Source: Gammaproteobacteria bacterium (GTDB lineage: Bacteria > Pseudomonadota > Gammaproteobacteria > Arenicellales > JAOTYS01). From it: a DNA stretch of 20,565 bases. Location of the stretch: contig JAOTYS010000030.1 of assembly GCA_029861795.1 (NCBI GenBank), forward strand, positions 1-20,565. The letters run 5' to 3'. Under the pieces are notes generated by a model. The model ran no database searches. It had not been told where the DNA came from and saw nothing but the letters and a program-made list of their open reading frames with translations. Positions 7,089 to 14,833 of the stretch are shown in pieces (the stretch's first letter is position 1; the number at the start of each line of letters is the position of its first letter). Position numbers and translations under genes: made by a program.

Positions 7089-7519
7089 TTCTGGCTTGTC
7101 AACGTGCGTGCAAAACGAGCGACGACTCATGCCGATGGGCCCGTGCCTCGGTGCTCTATGCTTTGGCGTCGATTATCATCGTTGTGATGGCCACAAAATC
7201 AATGGCGCAGGGTCCGTGGCACTATAAGCTGGGACAAATGAAGTCTAATCAGCAGGTGAACCTGTGCACCGAGGAGCAGGATGTCATCAGACTCGCTAAG
7301 ATTTTTGAGAATGAGGGTGCCCGTCCCGGGTATGCGGCACTTACACAAACGAATAGCTGCAGCATGAGGATGGCATCATTTACGCCGGTCAAGATAGTGA
7401 GACAAGTGATGATCAAACAGGGCGACGCCGCGAAATATGCGGTCAGTTTTGTAAAGGTACGAACACTGCAAGGCGATACGCAATACCTTGTAACCACACG
7501 TCAAGTAAAGAAAGATTAA
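7085..7519 (+). CDS. Small exported protein of unknown function
   Basis: I do not recognise this gene. From the ATG at 7085 it encodes 144 residues. There is a polar, positively charged N-terminal stretch with four cysteines or so, then a hydrophobic helix (VLYALASIIIVVMA, about 23-36) with a signal-peptidase-like site after SMA (residue 41). The mature region of about 103 residues contains only two cysteines (C61 and C92, one possible disulphide). It ends in an alternating beta-type segment (YAVSFVKVRTLQG, QYLVTTRQV). The start is chosen because ATGA overlaps the stop of the Cys-repeat gene, implying coupled translation. ATG at 7079 is also in frame. No Shine-Dalgarno sequence is seen. It probably works with, or at least is expressed with, the preceding secreted protein. 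Confidence 0.6.
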   Translation: MILACQRACKTSDDSCRWARASVLYALASIIIVVMATKSMAQGPWHYKLGQMKSNQQVNLCTEEQDVIRLAKIFENEGARPGYAALTQTNSCSMRMASFTPVKIVRQVMIKQGDAAKYAVSFVKVRTLQGDTQYLVTTRQVKKD

Positions 7520-7651
7520 CGAAACACTGTCGATACCATGAGGATCGGCGGTGCTGGTTATTTCCATCTCCCAGCCTTGGCGCGTTTCAATGATATATAC
7601 GTGCCACACGCGAACCGTATTGCCTTAAACAACGAGGTGGGTGCGAGTGTG

Positions 7652-8221
7652 ATGAAGACAAGATGTGAATGGGCAAAGGGAAACGAGCTTTATCTAGCCT
7701 ATCACGACACAGAATGGGGTGTCCCAGTCCACGATGATCGACAGTTGTTTGAGTTTCTAATCCTTGAAGGCGCCCAGGCCGGTCTCAGTTGGGCGACGAT
7801 CCTAAATAAGCGAAGCGGGTACAGATTGGCTTATGGTAATTTTGATCCACAGAAGATCGCGCGTTACGGCGACACAAAGATAGAGCAGCTATGTGGCGAT
7901 CCAGCCATAGTTAGGAACAAGCTCAAGATTCTTGCTTCGGTCGAGAACGCGAAGGCGTTCCTGGAAGTACAAGCGGAGTTTGGTAGCTTTGATGCCTACA
8001 TATGGCGTTTTGTGGACGGTAAGTCGAAACAAAACGCTTGGCGTAGTGCGAGTAAAATCCCCGCGAGCACAAGAGAATCAGAATCGATGAGCAGGGATTT
8101 GAAGAAACGTGGTTTCAAGTTTGTCGGTAGTACGATTTGCTACGCTTTTATGCAGGCGGTCGGCATGGTCAATGACCATCTCGTAAAATGCTACCGGTAT
8201 GATGAGCTGAAAAGAAAGTAA
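7652..8221 (+). CDS. tag: DNA-3-methyladenine glycosylase I
   Basis: The 189-residue Tag excises 3-methyladenine from alkylated DNA (base excision repair). It is nearly the same length as E. coli Tag (187). The zinc-snap ligands are all visible: C5 (RCEWA), H18 (AYHDTEWG), and H176 and C180 in NDHLVKC near the C-terminus. Other landmarks are FEFLILEGAQAGLSWATIL with the catalytic glutamate, and RGFKFVGSTICYAFMQAVGMVNDH. The frame is open upstream to 7538 but that segment resembles no Tag N-terminus. GAGGTGG at 7634-7640 is positioned for ATG 7652 or for GTG 7649. The DUF488 gene starts four bases after the stop. Confidence 0.95.
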   Translation: MKTRCEWAKGNELYLAYHDTEWGVPVHDDRQLFEFLILEGAQAGLSWATILNKRSGYRLAYGNFDPQKIARYGDTKIEQLCGDPAIVRNKLKILASVENAKAFLEVQAEFGSFDAYIWRFVDGKSKQNAWRSASKIPASTRESESMSRDLKKRGFKFVGSTICYAFMQAVGMVNDHLVKCYRYDELKRK

Positions 8222-8225
8222 TCCG

Positions 8226-8582
8226 ATGTCTATCCATTTAAAGCGGGTTTATGAGCAACCAAAAAGGGGCGATGGTTATCGGGTGCTTGTCGACGGACTG
8301 TGGCCGCGGGGTGTGAATAGAAAGACAGCTAAAATTGACTTGTGGCTTAAGGAGATCGCGCCAAGCGCTGAGCTGCGAAGGTGGTTTGACCACGACCCAA
8401 AGAAATGGAGCCAGTTTAAGACACGTTATTTCCGAGAATTGAATAAAGATCCGGAGACCGTGGCCGGACTCGCGAAAAAAGCGGAAAATCGACGAGTAAC
8501 ATTATTGTTTGCGGCTCGGGACATGGAGCATAACAATGCTGTGGCCCTCGGGGCTTATCTGGAAAGAGAATTTGGTCTCTAA
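8226..8582 (+). CDS. DUF488 family protein, YeaO-like
   Basis: The 118-residue protein matches E. coli YeaO along its length: KRVYE near the start, then GYRVLVDGLWPRGV (about 17-30), WLKEIAPSAELRRWF, FKTRYFRELN, and VTLLFAARDMEHNNAVAL near the end. DUF488 proteins are small cytosolic proteins whose function is not established. The conserved WPRG and Arg/Asp residues suggest an active or binding site. The gene follows tag by four bases, so the two are probably co-transcribed, and mlaA starts 27 bp downstream. No regulatory element is visible between them. Confidence 0.9.
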   Translation: MSIHLKRVYEQPKRGDGYRVLVDGLWPRGVNRKTAKIDLWLKEIAPSAELRRWFDHDPKKWSQFKTRYFRELNKDPETVAGLAKKAENRRVTLLFAARDMEHNNAVALGAYLEREFGL

Positions 8583-8595
8583 TAGCAGCAAACAC

Positions 8596-8601
8596 GGGAG
8601 G
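8596..8601 (+). promoter_or_regulatory. Strong Shine-Dalgarno sequence fixing a TTG start for mlaA
   Basis: GGGAGG lies eight bases before TTG at 8610. No ATG or GTG in the same frame is equally well placed ahead of the lipoprotein signal, so TTG is the likely initiator. Confidence 0.7.
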
Positions 8602-8609
8602 AAGACGCC

Positions 8610-9515
8610 TTGGTTTACCGGCGAAATTTGAATCGACACATCACCGTGCATGTTCTTATGGTCCTGTGCGCGCTGGCGCTCGCTGGCTGTGCCAGTACCA
8701 AGGGCGGTAGGCATAAGTCCACGGCGTCGGCGGAAGCAGAAGTACAATCATCGGAGTCAGAGAGCAATGAACGCGATCCCTTCGAGAAGGTGAATCGTGC
8801 GATGTTTAAATTTAATGTAAAGGTAGACAAATATGTCGCTAAGCCGATAGCGAAGGGCTACCGCCGGGCCATCCCCAAGCCCGTACGAAAAGGCATATCC
8901 AACTTCTTTAGTAATTTGCGAGAACCCATCGTTATTCTCAATGACTTGTTACAGGGGAAGTTCAAGCAAGCGGGGTCTGATCTCGGGCGGTTTCTAATGA
9001 ACTCAACCGTAGGGTTTTATGGGCTGCTCGATGTAGCGGGCAAGGCCGGACTACAGAAACATGACGAAGATTTCGGCCAAACCCTTGGCAAATGGGGCGT
9101 TAAAGATGGGCCGTATCTAGTACTGCCCTTTTTCGGTCCTGGTGGAGTACGCGATAGTTTCGGTTTGGTCGTAGACAATCAGGTCGATTCGGTCTCGCAA
9201 AAGGACGACAGCAGCACCCGTAGCAAGCTCGTCGCAACGAGATTTGTCGACACACGCACCAATCTCTTGGACGCTACCGATATCCTCGAGCAGGCCGGCG
9301 CCGCCGACCCGTATTTGTTTGTCCGCGAGTTCTATCGCCAACGCCGCCAGAACCTAATCTACGACGGCAATCCGCCCGAAGAAGATGAGCTTGATCCCTT
9401 CCTGTTGGAAGATGAAGGTCCATCAGCCACATCGCCGGCGCCGACCCCGCTAACCACACCATCGCAAACGGTGTCCACCGAGCGCATTGCGTTTCCGAAT
9501 CGACCGGATCCTTAA
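8610..9515 (+). CDS. mlaA: MlaA outer-membrane lipid-asymmetry lipoprotein
   Basis: The 301-residue lipoprotein (VacJ) removes phospholipid from the outer leaflet of the outer membrane and passes it to MlaC for return to the inner membrane. The N-terminus is a lipoprotein signal with lipobox LAGC, so C27 would be acylated. The MlaA domain begins DPFEKVNRAMFKFN (56-69) and continues with NFFSNLREPIVILNDLLQGKF, the FLMNSTVGFYGLLD helix, EDFGQTLGKWGV and GPYLVLPFFGPGGVRD. The last 60 residues are acidic and Pro/Ser/Thr-rich, likely disordered. No mlaBCDEF genes are in the window; mlaA is commonly separate from them. The start is TTG, chosen by the strong GGGAGG. It is probably co-transcribed with tag and the DUF488 gene. 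Confidence 0.94.
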   Translation: MVYRRNLNRHITVHVLMVLCALALAGCASTKGGRHKSTASAEAEVQSSESESNERDPFEKVNRAMFKFNVKVDKYVAKPIAKGYRRAIPKPVRKGISNFFSNLREPIVILNDLLQGKFKQAGSDLGRFLMNSTVGFYGLLDVAGKAGLQKHDEDFGQTLGKWGVKDGPYLVLPFFGPGGVRDSFGLVVDNQVDSVSQKDDSSTRSKLVATRFVDTRTNLLDATDILEQAGAADPYLFVREFYRQRRQNLIYDGNPPEEDELDPFLLEDEGPSATSPAPTPLTTPSQTVSTERIAFPNRPDP

Positions 9516-9616
9516 AGGGTCCTGAGTTGTTTCGTGCGACAGCGTCGTGGTCGGTGGCAACGTCAGTTCGTAGGCTCGGTGAGTCGGGTCCCTTTCTTTG
9601 GACACCCAATAAAGGG

Positions 9617-9622
9617 TAAAAT
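9617..9622 (+). promoter_or_regulatory. Candidate -10 box for the rpsP operon
   Basis: TAAAAT (five of six to consensus) lies 54 bases before the rpsP ATG, in the 160-bp gap after mlaA. No convincing -35 at 16-18 bp spacing is seen; TTGGAC at 9598-9603 is only 13 bp away. An operon of this type needs a strong promoter, but the assignment is tentative. Confidence 0.3.
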
Positions 9623-9635
9623 CCGGCGCCTTCGA

Positions 9636-9653
9636 GCCGAATACTCGTTCGGC
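9636..9653 (+). promoter_or_regulatory. Hairpin in the rpsP leader
   Basis: GCCGAA and TTCGGC pair perfectly around a six-base loop (9642-9647), seven bases before the rpsP Shine-Dalgarno sequence. The overlapping pair CGAG 9633-9636 / CTCG 9644-9647 could form instead. This may be leader structure affecting ribosome access or simply chance. Confidence 0.35.
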
Positions 9654-9675
9654 GATGGTTGAGAGGAACGTGAAT

Positions 9676-9927
9676 ATGGTGACCATAAGGCTTGCTCGGG
9701 GCGGTGCCAAGAAGCAACCCTTTTTCAGAGTCGTCGTTGCCGATGCTAGGCGGGCAACGCGGGGTAGATTCATCGAGCATGTAGGCTTTTTTAATCCCCG
9801 TGCGACTGCGAAAGAGCAAAAGCTGCGCATCGACATGGAGCGCGTGCAATATTGGCTAAGTCAAGGGGCCAGGCCCTCCGAGCGTGTGGCCGGCCTACTT
9901 AAATCGGCTGCCTCAAACCAGCAATAA
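9676..9927 (+). CDS. rpsP: 30S ribosomal protein S16
   Basis: The 83-residue S16 is close in length to the E. coli protein (82). It is recognised by the N-terminus [20 protein letters not shown] and by [37 protein letters not shown]. It binds 16S rRNA during 30S assembly. The ATG at 9676 gives the standard N-terminus and has GAGAGG (9661-9666) nine bases upstream. In-frame GTG codons at 9655-9670 would add residues not found in the family. It is the first gene of rpsP-rimM-trmD-rplS. The ffh gene that often precedes it elsewhere is absent; mlaA takes its place. rimM starts seven bases after the stop. Confidence 0.96.
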   Translation: MVTIRLARGGAKKQPFFRVVVADARRATRGRFIEHVGFFNPRATAKEQKLRIDMERVQYWLSQGARPSERVAGLLKSAASNQQ

Positions 9928-9933
9928 GCGGCA

Positions 9934-10476
9934 ATGGCGAAGTCGTCGTCAGCGGACGACGTGGTAACGCTGGGGCGGATTGTTGGTGTTTTTGGGATTA
10001 AGGGGTGGGTCAAAGTCCGGTCTTACTCGCGACCCCCCGACGGGATTCTTGGGTACAAGCAATGGCTGATACGTGCCGCGGGCGACTGGCAAAGTATTCG
10101 TTTGCTCGACGGGCGATCGCATGGCAAACGGATCATCGCTAGTCTCGAGGGCTACGCTGATCGCGACCAAGCCACAGCTTTGGTTGGTGCCGATGTCGGA
10201 ATAGCAATGGCCGAACTGCCATCGCTGCCAGAGGGAGAATACTACTGGGCGCAATTGCAGGGACTTCGTGTGCGAGACTTGGCGGGGGTTGATTTAGGGG
10301 TAGTGAGTCACCTGCTAGAGACGGGAGCAAACGATGTGATGGTAGTTGTGCCCGACTCAAGCAATGGCGAAAGCAAAGCAAATCCGGATCGGCTGATTCC
10401 GTACACACCGGAGGTCGTTAGCCGTGTAGACCTTGATGCCGGTGTGATCGTAGTGGATTGGGACCGGGATTTTTGA
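9934..10476 (+). CDS. rimM: 16S rRNA processing/ribosome maturation factor RimM
   Basis: The 180-residue RimM binds S19 and helps mature the 30S head. The N-terminal beta-barrel carries VTLGRIVGVFGIKGWVKVRSYS (about 11-32). The C-terminal PRC-barrel carries YYWAQLQGLRVRDLAGVDLG and then ANDVMVV and LIPYTPEVVSRVDLDAG. Length matches the family (170-185). The gene sits between rpsP (six bases upstream) and trmD (18 bases downstream), the conserved operon position. The Shine-Dalgarno sequence is weak, consistent with translation coupled to rpsP. Confidence 0.95.
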   Translation: MAKSSSADDVVTLGRIVGVFGIKGWVKVRSYSRPPDGILGYKQWLIRAAGDWQSIRLLDGRSHGKRIIASLEGYADRDQATALVGADVGIAMAELPSLPEGEYYWAQLQGLRVRDLAGVDLGVVSHLLETGANDVMVVVPDSSNGESKANPDRLIPYTPEVVSRVDLDAGVIVVDWDRDF

Positions 10477-10494
10477 CTCGGCGGGTAGTTAGCC

Positions 10495-11253
10495 ATGAGG
10501 ATCGATGTTGTCAGCATATTCCCTGGTATGTTCAGCGCCATTACAAAGTTTGGCGTTACCGGTAAAGCGGTCAGTCGCGGGCTGTTGCAAGTTTGCTTGT
10601 GGGATCCACGGGATTATGCGGGCGACAAACACCGCACGGTTGATGATCGACCTTACGGCGGTGGACCAGGTATGGTGATGTTGGCAAAGCCGGTGGCGCA
10701 GGCCATTCAAGCGGCTAGACGAGAACAGGCGGAGAATGCCAAGGTCATCTATCTATCACCCCAGGGGTGTCGTCTTGACCAAATGGGCGTAGAGGAATTA
10801 GCGGCAAGACCTGGGCTCATGATGCTGGCCGGGCGTTATGAAGGCGTGGACCAGCGACTGTTGGCTACGGAGATCGACGAGGAGTGGTCGATTGGGGACT
10901 ATGTACTGTCTGGCGGTGAGTTGGCATCTATGGTGATGATCGATGCAATTGCGCGCCTGCTCCCAGGTGTGTTGGGCGATGCCGACTCCGCGCGAGAGGA
11001 TTCCTACGCCCAAGGTTTGCTAGACTATGAGCACTACACACGCCCGGAGGTGTATGGCGGTCGGCGCGTCCCCGACGTGTTATTGTCTGGGAACCACGAA
11101 CAGATTCGTCGATGGCGGTTGAAGAGATCGCTGGGCAGAACCTGGTTGCGGCGCCCGGATTTGCTTGACAAGCTTGTACTCGATGGAGAGTCGAAGCAGT
11201 TACTCAAAGAATTTCAGCAAGAACATGCGCAAGAGTCGGGAGTTGAAGAATGA
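10495..11253 (+). CDS. trmD: tRNA (guanine-N1-)-methyltransferase
   Basis: The 252-residue SPOUT-class enzyme transfers a methyl group from S-adenosylmethionine to N1 of G37 in tRNAs reading CNN codons, preventing frameshifting. It starts [13 protein letters not shown] and has the [11 protein letters not shown] loop. The trefoil-knot segment [11 protein letters not shown] and [15 protein letters not shown] bind the cofactor, and the interdomain [28 protein letters not shown] includes the catalytic aspartate region. C-terminal [17 protein letters not shown] binds tRNA. The stop overlaps the rplS ATG (ATGA), consistent with translational coupling. Confidence 0.97.
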   Translation: MRIDVVSIFPGMFSAITKFGVTGKAVSRGLLQVCLWDPRDYAGDKHRTVDDRPYGGGPGMVMLAKPVAQAIQAARREQAENAKVIYLSPQGCRLDQMGVEELAARPGLMMLAGRYEGVDQRLLATEIDEEWSIGDYVLSGGELASMVMIDAIARLLPGVLGDADSAREDSYAQGLLDYEHYTRPEVYGGRRVPDVLLSGNHEQIRRWRLKRSLGRTWLRRPDLLDKLVLDGESKQLLKEFQQEHAQESGVEE

Positions 11254-11603
11254 GTAAGATTATTCAGGAGATCGAAACCCAGGACATCGAAGCATTGGGC
11301 AAACAGATTCCGGAATTTGGGCCCGGTGATACGGTGTCGGTCCATGTTACGGTGGTCGAAGGCGAACGTAAGCGGTTACAGGCGTTTGAAGGCATGGTCA
11401 TTGCGCGCCGCAACCGTGGTGCGAATTCTTCCTTTACTGTGCGCAAAATTTCCTACGGCGAGGGTGTAGAGCGAGTCTTCCCACTTTATAGTCCCACGAT
11501 TGCCAAGATCGAGGTCAAGCGACGCGGAGACGTTCGCCGCGCCAAACTATATTACCTGCGTGACCGGACTGGTAAAGCTGCTCGCATTCGCGAAAAGGTT
11601 TGA
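11250..11603 (+). CDS. rplS: 50S ribosomal protein L19
   Basis: The 117-residue L19 lies at the 30S-50S interface. It is recognised by [28 protein letters not shown] with the following [33 protein letters not shown], and by [27 protein letters not shown] at the C-terminus. Length agrees with the family (about 115). The ATG overlaps the trmD stop by four bases. It is the last gene of the operon. A short palindrome with a T-rich flank follows nine bases after the stop and may end the transcript. Confidence 0.97.
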   Translation: MSKIIQEIETQDIEALGKQIPEFGPGDTVSVHVTVVEGERKRLQAFEGMVIARRNRGANSSFTVRKISYGEGVERVFPLYSPTIAKIEVKRRGDVRRAKLYYLRDRTGKAARIREKV

Positions 11604-11612
11604 AATGGGTGT

Positions 11613-11627
11613 GACCTAAGTTAGGTC
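11613..11627 (+). terminator. Possible terminator after rplS
   Basis: GACCTAA and TTAGGTC are perfect inverted arms around a single base, folding as a five-base stem with a five-base loop and extendable by two G-U pairs. GTTTCTC follows on the plus strand. The stem is short and the T-run is interrupted, so it may be a weak terminator or a protein site. Confidence 0.4.
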
Positions 11628-11676
11628 GTTTCTCGCCATTGCGGCTATGCCAGGGCCAGTATTGAGTTAGTGGATC

Positions 11677-13464
11677 ATGGCTAGGTCCAAATGCTCCAAA
11701 GTTCATCGCCACCGCCCCGTAGCTCTGTTGGTCTTGGGTTCTCTATTGGCGCTGAGCCCACGGATTCAAGCCAATGAGCTTGAGCGTGTGGCTGCCGTGG
11801 CTCGCGGTGGCGCTACCGAGCTTGCGCTCCAACTTTTGGATAAACATCAACCTTCAACGGCTGATCAACCTAAGTGGATTCGGTGGGAGAAGCTAAGATT
11901 CAAGCTTCTAGCTGACAAGCAACGGTGGGGTACATTAGCGCAGCGGGTTGATGAGTTTCCGCCCGAGTTACCCTCATCCTTTATGCGATGGGCGCTAACA
12001 GAAGCGAGCCTGGCTCAACTGGCAATCAAAGACGGAGTCGCGGCACGCAAATATTTGCGTCGTCTGCTTTGGACCACTGAGGTTGACGCAAAGCAATTCG
12101 CCAAGTGGCGCCGCATGGTTATACGAAGCTACCTGGTCGACGATAATGTGGCGGATGCGCATACAGCGCTGCGGCGCTATAAGCAAGACTACCGTGTGAA
12201 CGATGATGTATGGCGCCTGCTGCATGCAAAAGTTCTGTTGCGAGCGGGTCGCTATAAGGGCGCACTCGACGTATTGCAGGACATACAATCTGTCGAAGGT
12301 AAACTGCTTCGATTGTTGGCCGGCTTGCGTAGTGGAATCTACCAGGCCAGTGTGGTTAAGAATCGAGGTTCGCAGCTAGTCAAGCTGGCTGAGCGTAAGC
12401 CAGCATTACAACGCAATGTATGGGCTTTAATAGCGGAGTCGGCGGCTAAGGCAGGTGATGCTGTGCATCGCGTAATCGCCCTCGAACAAGGTTTGTCGCT
12501 TTCCAACGACTCGACGCAATCCGATCACTTGTTTGATTTGAAGGCGGATGACCTGTGGCAGGCTTATGAGTGGCTGGCGGAGACGCTTGGCAATAGACTG
12601 CAATTGCTCGTGGATAATGACGAAGTTTGGCTTGCGCAGGCAAAGGAATACGGGAACTCAGATCGAATGTATGCCCGCGCGCTCTATGCTTTCCTGGCGC
12701 GGCGTTCGCTTGATGCCAGCGTGCGCCAGAGTGCACACGGGCAGCTTGCAAACTCTCTATTTGCCGATGGGCAGGAAGAGACGCTGCGCTGGTTGTATAC
12801 ACAATCAAAACAGTTCGATAGTCTCGACGCGATTCCAACTGCTATCCGTGATCGGTTATCGGAAGTGGCGTTGAAACGTCAAGACATTCACCTTGCGGCG
12901 CGCATGCTAAAAGGGCTCGACGTACCACCGGCCGATGTCGATGCTGACCAATGGTCGCTGCGACGCGCGCGTGTACTTATTTATGCCGGTGACTTCAATG
13001 AGGCAGCGGTCTGGTTAAGCCAGATTCTTGATGGTAAGAAAACATTGACACCGGACTTCACCGATCGCTATTTGCAAGTGTTATTCGATTTGCAGGCGGT
13101 TGGCCAACCTGCGCAGGCCTATATCTTGCTGGAATCGGTGTTCTCGTTGGTTGAAGATACGCGTCGACGGCGGGAGATCTTGTTTTGGATGGCCGACTCA
13201 AAGAAAGCGATGAACGAACATCAAGAAGCTGGGGAACTCTATCTGCGCTCGGCTACTTTTGGCACCACCCAAGGTGGTGACCCATGGGGACAGGCCGCTA
13301 GATTCCATGCTGCCGAAGCCTTGGGTAAGGCAGGACTGGTGGCAGATGCGCGTGATGTTTATGCGAAACTCTTGGTCCACACGGTCGATCAGCGGCGCCG
13401 AGCATTGATTCAGCGTAACATGCAACAATTATGGCTGCGCGAAGTTCAGACGACAGCGCCGTGA
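11677..13464 (+). CDS. Exported alpha-helical repeat (TPR-like) protein
   Basis: The 595-residue protein has a signal peptide: basic start, hydrophobic core VALLVLGSLLALS at about residues 15-27, likely cleavage after IQA at residue 32. The remainder is almost wholly helical, with recurring pairs of amphipathic helices resembling degenerate TPR/SEL units. Examples are DVWRLLHAKVLLRAGRYKGA, WSLRRARVLIYAGDFNEAA and ILFWMADSKKAMNEHQEAGE, the last three repeats being the clearest. It is likely a periplasmic scaffold. No enzyme motif is seen, and I cannot name a partner. There are 73 bp between rplS and this gene, including a possible terminator. The 3' end overlaps the broken ogt gene, and xerD follows. 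Confidence 0.75.
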   Translation: MARSKCSKVHRHRPVALLVLGSLLALSPRIQANELERVAAVARGGATELALQLLDKHQPSTADQPKWIRWEKLRFKLLADKQRWGTLAQRVDEFPPELPSSFMRWALTEASLAQLAIKDGVAARKYLRRLLWTTEVDAKQFAKWRRMVIRSYLVDDNVADAHTALRRYKQDYRVNDDVWRLLHAKVLLRAGRYKGALDVLQDIQSVEGKLLRLLAGLRSGIYQASVVKNRGSQLVKLAERKPALQRNVWALIAESAAKAGDAVHRVIALEQGLSLSNDSTQSDHLFDLKADDLWQAYEWLAETLGNRLQLLVDNDEVWLAQAKEYGNSDRMYARALYAFLARRSLDASVRQSAHGQLANSLFADGQEETLRWLYTQSKQFDSLDAIPTAIRDRLSEVALKRQDIHLAARMLKGLDVPPADVDADQWSLRRARVLIYAGDFNEAAVWLSQILDGKKTLTPDFTDRYLQVLFDLQAVGQPAQAYILLESVFSLVEDTRRRREILFWMADSKKAMNEHQEAGELYLRSATFGTTQGGDPWGQAARFHAAEALGKAGLVADARDVYAKLLVHTVDQRRRALIQRNMQQLWLREVQTTAP

Positions 13465-13901
13465 TCGCAGCGCCCTTTGGGCGCATAAGGATCAAGCTGA
13501 CACGAGGCCGGTTGGCCGGCATTGACCTTGTTACGGCTCGAACGAAGGTCTCTTCACCGGCACATACCTTGAGGCGCGACCTGTGTTGGCAACTGGGCGC
13601 CTGTTTTTCCAACCCTCGACACCTCTTTACTGTACCGCTAACCCTTGAAGGGACACCTTTCCAAACTCGTGTCTAGCAAGAGTTGCGTCGCATTACGCCA
13701 GGCGCAGTGGAGCGATACGCCGACGTTGCAGATCGCCTGGGTGCTGGTGCGCGTACGGTGGGTGGTGCCTGCCGTCGCAATCCTGTGCCTATCGTGGTGC
13801 CATGTCATCGGGAGGTTTCAAGCTCTGGCCTTGGCGACTATATCGGCAAAGTGTCGGGCGCCGCACTCGACATGAAACAATGGTTGTTGGCACATGAGTG
13901 A
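13431..13901 (+). pseudogene. ogt: O6-alkylguanine-DNA alkyltransferase (Ogt/MGMT) interrupted by an in-frame amber codon
   Basis: One frame reads as a methyltransferase that transfers alkyl groups from O6-guanine to its own cysteine. It runs from APFGRIRIKL through GTPFQTRV, then TAG at 13674-13676. It resumes without a frame change as QELRRITPGAVERYADVADRLG, an arginine-finger segment ARTVGGA, NPVPIVVPCHREV with the active cysteine, SGLGDYIGK and WLLAHE. The amber stands exactly where the family has tryptophan in FQxxVW. TGG to TAG is a single G-to-A change. Everything else is intact, so the loss would be recent, or a sequencing error or readthrough. The start is ATG 13431 or, more likely by the GTGA overlap with the previous stop, GTG 13461. 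The TGA overlaps the xerD start by eight bases. Confidence 0.88.
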
Positions 13902-14793
13902 GCTGGATGACGCGGTAATCGAGCGTTTTCTCGATGCGCTATGGATGGAGCATGGTCTCAGCGCGAACACGCTGAATGCCTACCGCAGTGATTTAACGCG
14001 ATGCAGTAACTGGTTGTCGAGTAAACACAAACGATTGCAGGATGCGCAACGCGCAGACCTACTAAGTTACGTATCGCGTCGTGTCAAAGACGGCGTGCGC
14101 CCACGCACGACGGCTCGACTGCTATCCGCATTACGTCGGTTCTATCGCTACCTTGTGCGCGAGGGCGCACTTTCGAAAGATCCCACGGCAGAGCTCGAAT
14201 CACCAAAACTTGGGCGCCCGCTACCTAGGTCGTTGACCGAGAAGCAAGTCGAAAGGTTGCTCGATGCACCGGACGTTAGCAAGTCACTTGGGTTACGTGA
14301 CCGTGTTATGCTTGAGACTCTTTATGCTACTGGACTCCGTGTTTCCGAGCTCGTGGCGCTGACCCTGTCGCAGCTCAGACAGGAGGCCGGCGTAATCCGG
14401 GTCATCGGTAAGGGCAACAAAGAGCGGTTAGTACCGATTGGCGAGCACGCTTCCGATTGGTTGGCCAAATACCTTAGCGAAACTCGTCAGACCTTAGTAG
14501 GGCAAAGACAGACCGACGCGTTGTTTCCGACCAGCCGCGGCGGTGCAATGACGCGCCAGGCGTTCTGGCATAACATCAAGCGCTATGCCAGCATTGCCGG
14601 CATAGATCGCGGGCGGTTGTCGCCACACACTTTGCGTCATGCATTTGCTACTCATTTGTTGGATCATGGTGCAGATTTGCGGGTGGTACAAATGTTATTG
14701 GGCCACACGGATCTATCTACGACACAGATCTATACGCACGTTGCACGCGAGCGCCTCAAGACACTTCACGCTCAACATCATCCGCGTGGCTAG
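13894..14793 (+). CDS. xerD: Site-specific tyrosine recombinase XerD
   Basis: The 299-residue recombinase (E. coli XerD has 298) acts with XerC at the dif site to resolve chromosome dimers. The N-terminal SAM-like core-binding domain spans about residues 1-90. All catalytic residues are visible: R149 (TGLRVSEL), K173 (GKGNKERLVP), H245 and R248 (SPHTLRHAFATHLL), H271 (LLGHTDLSTT) and the tyrosine nucleophile Y280 (QIYTHV). XerD is preferred over XerC by the overall pattern and length. No flanking attachment site or integrated element is seen, so it is not a phage integrase. It starts inside the end of the broken ogt. The next gene downstream is on the opposite strand. Confidence 0.93.
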   Translation: MSELDDAVIERFLDALWMEHGLSANTLNAYRSDLTRCSNWLSSKHKRLQDAQRADLLSYVSRRVKDGVRPRTTARLLSALRRFYRYLVREGALSKDPTAELESPKLGRPLPRSLTEKQVERLLDAPDVSKSLGLRDRVMLETLYATGLRVSELVALTLSQLRQEAGVIRVIGKGNKERLVPIGEHASDWLAKYLSETRQTLVGQRQTDALFPTSRGGAMTRQAFWHNIKRYASIAGIDRGRLSPHTLRHAFATHLLDHGADLRVVQMLLGHTDLSTTQIYTHVARERLKTLHAQHHPRG

Positions 14794-14833
14794 CGAAGCG
14801 GGTAGGTCACTAGAGATCTTGCTTGGTTACCGG

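Noticed and set aside
9274..9849. 191-codon minus-strand frame over the mlaA end and rpsP start
   Set aside because: It lies antisense to two well-identified genes and has no recognisable motif.
13645..13875. Frame overlapping the second half of ogt
   Set aside because: It spans the amber codon in a different frame and carries no methyltransferase motif; the ogt frame explains the DNA on both sides of the stop.
13894..14793. XerD considered as a mobile-element integrase
   Set aside because: No attachment-site repeats, tRNA gene or phage or transposon genes are nearby, and the protein matches the chromosomal XerD in length and motifs.
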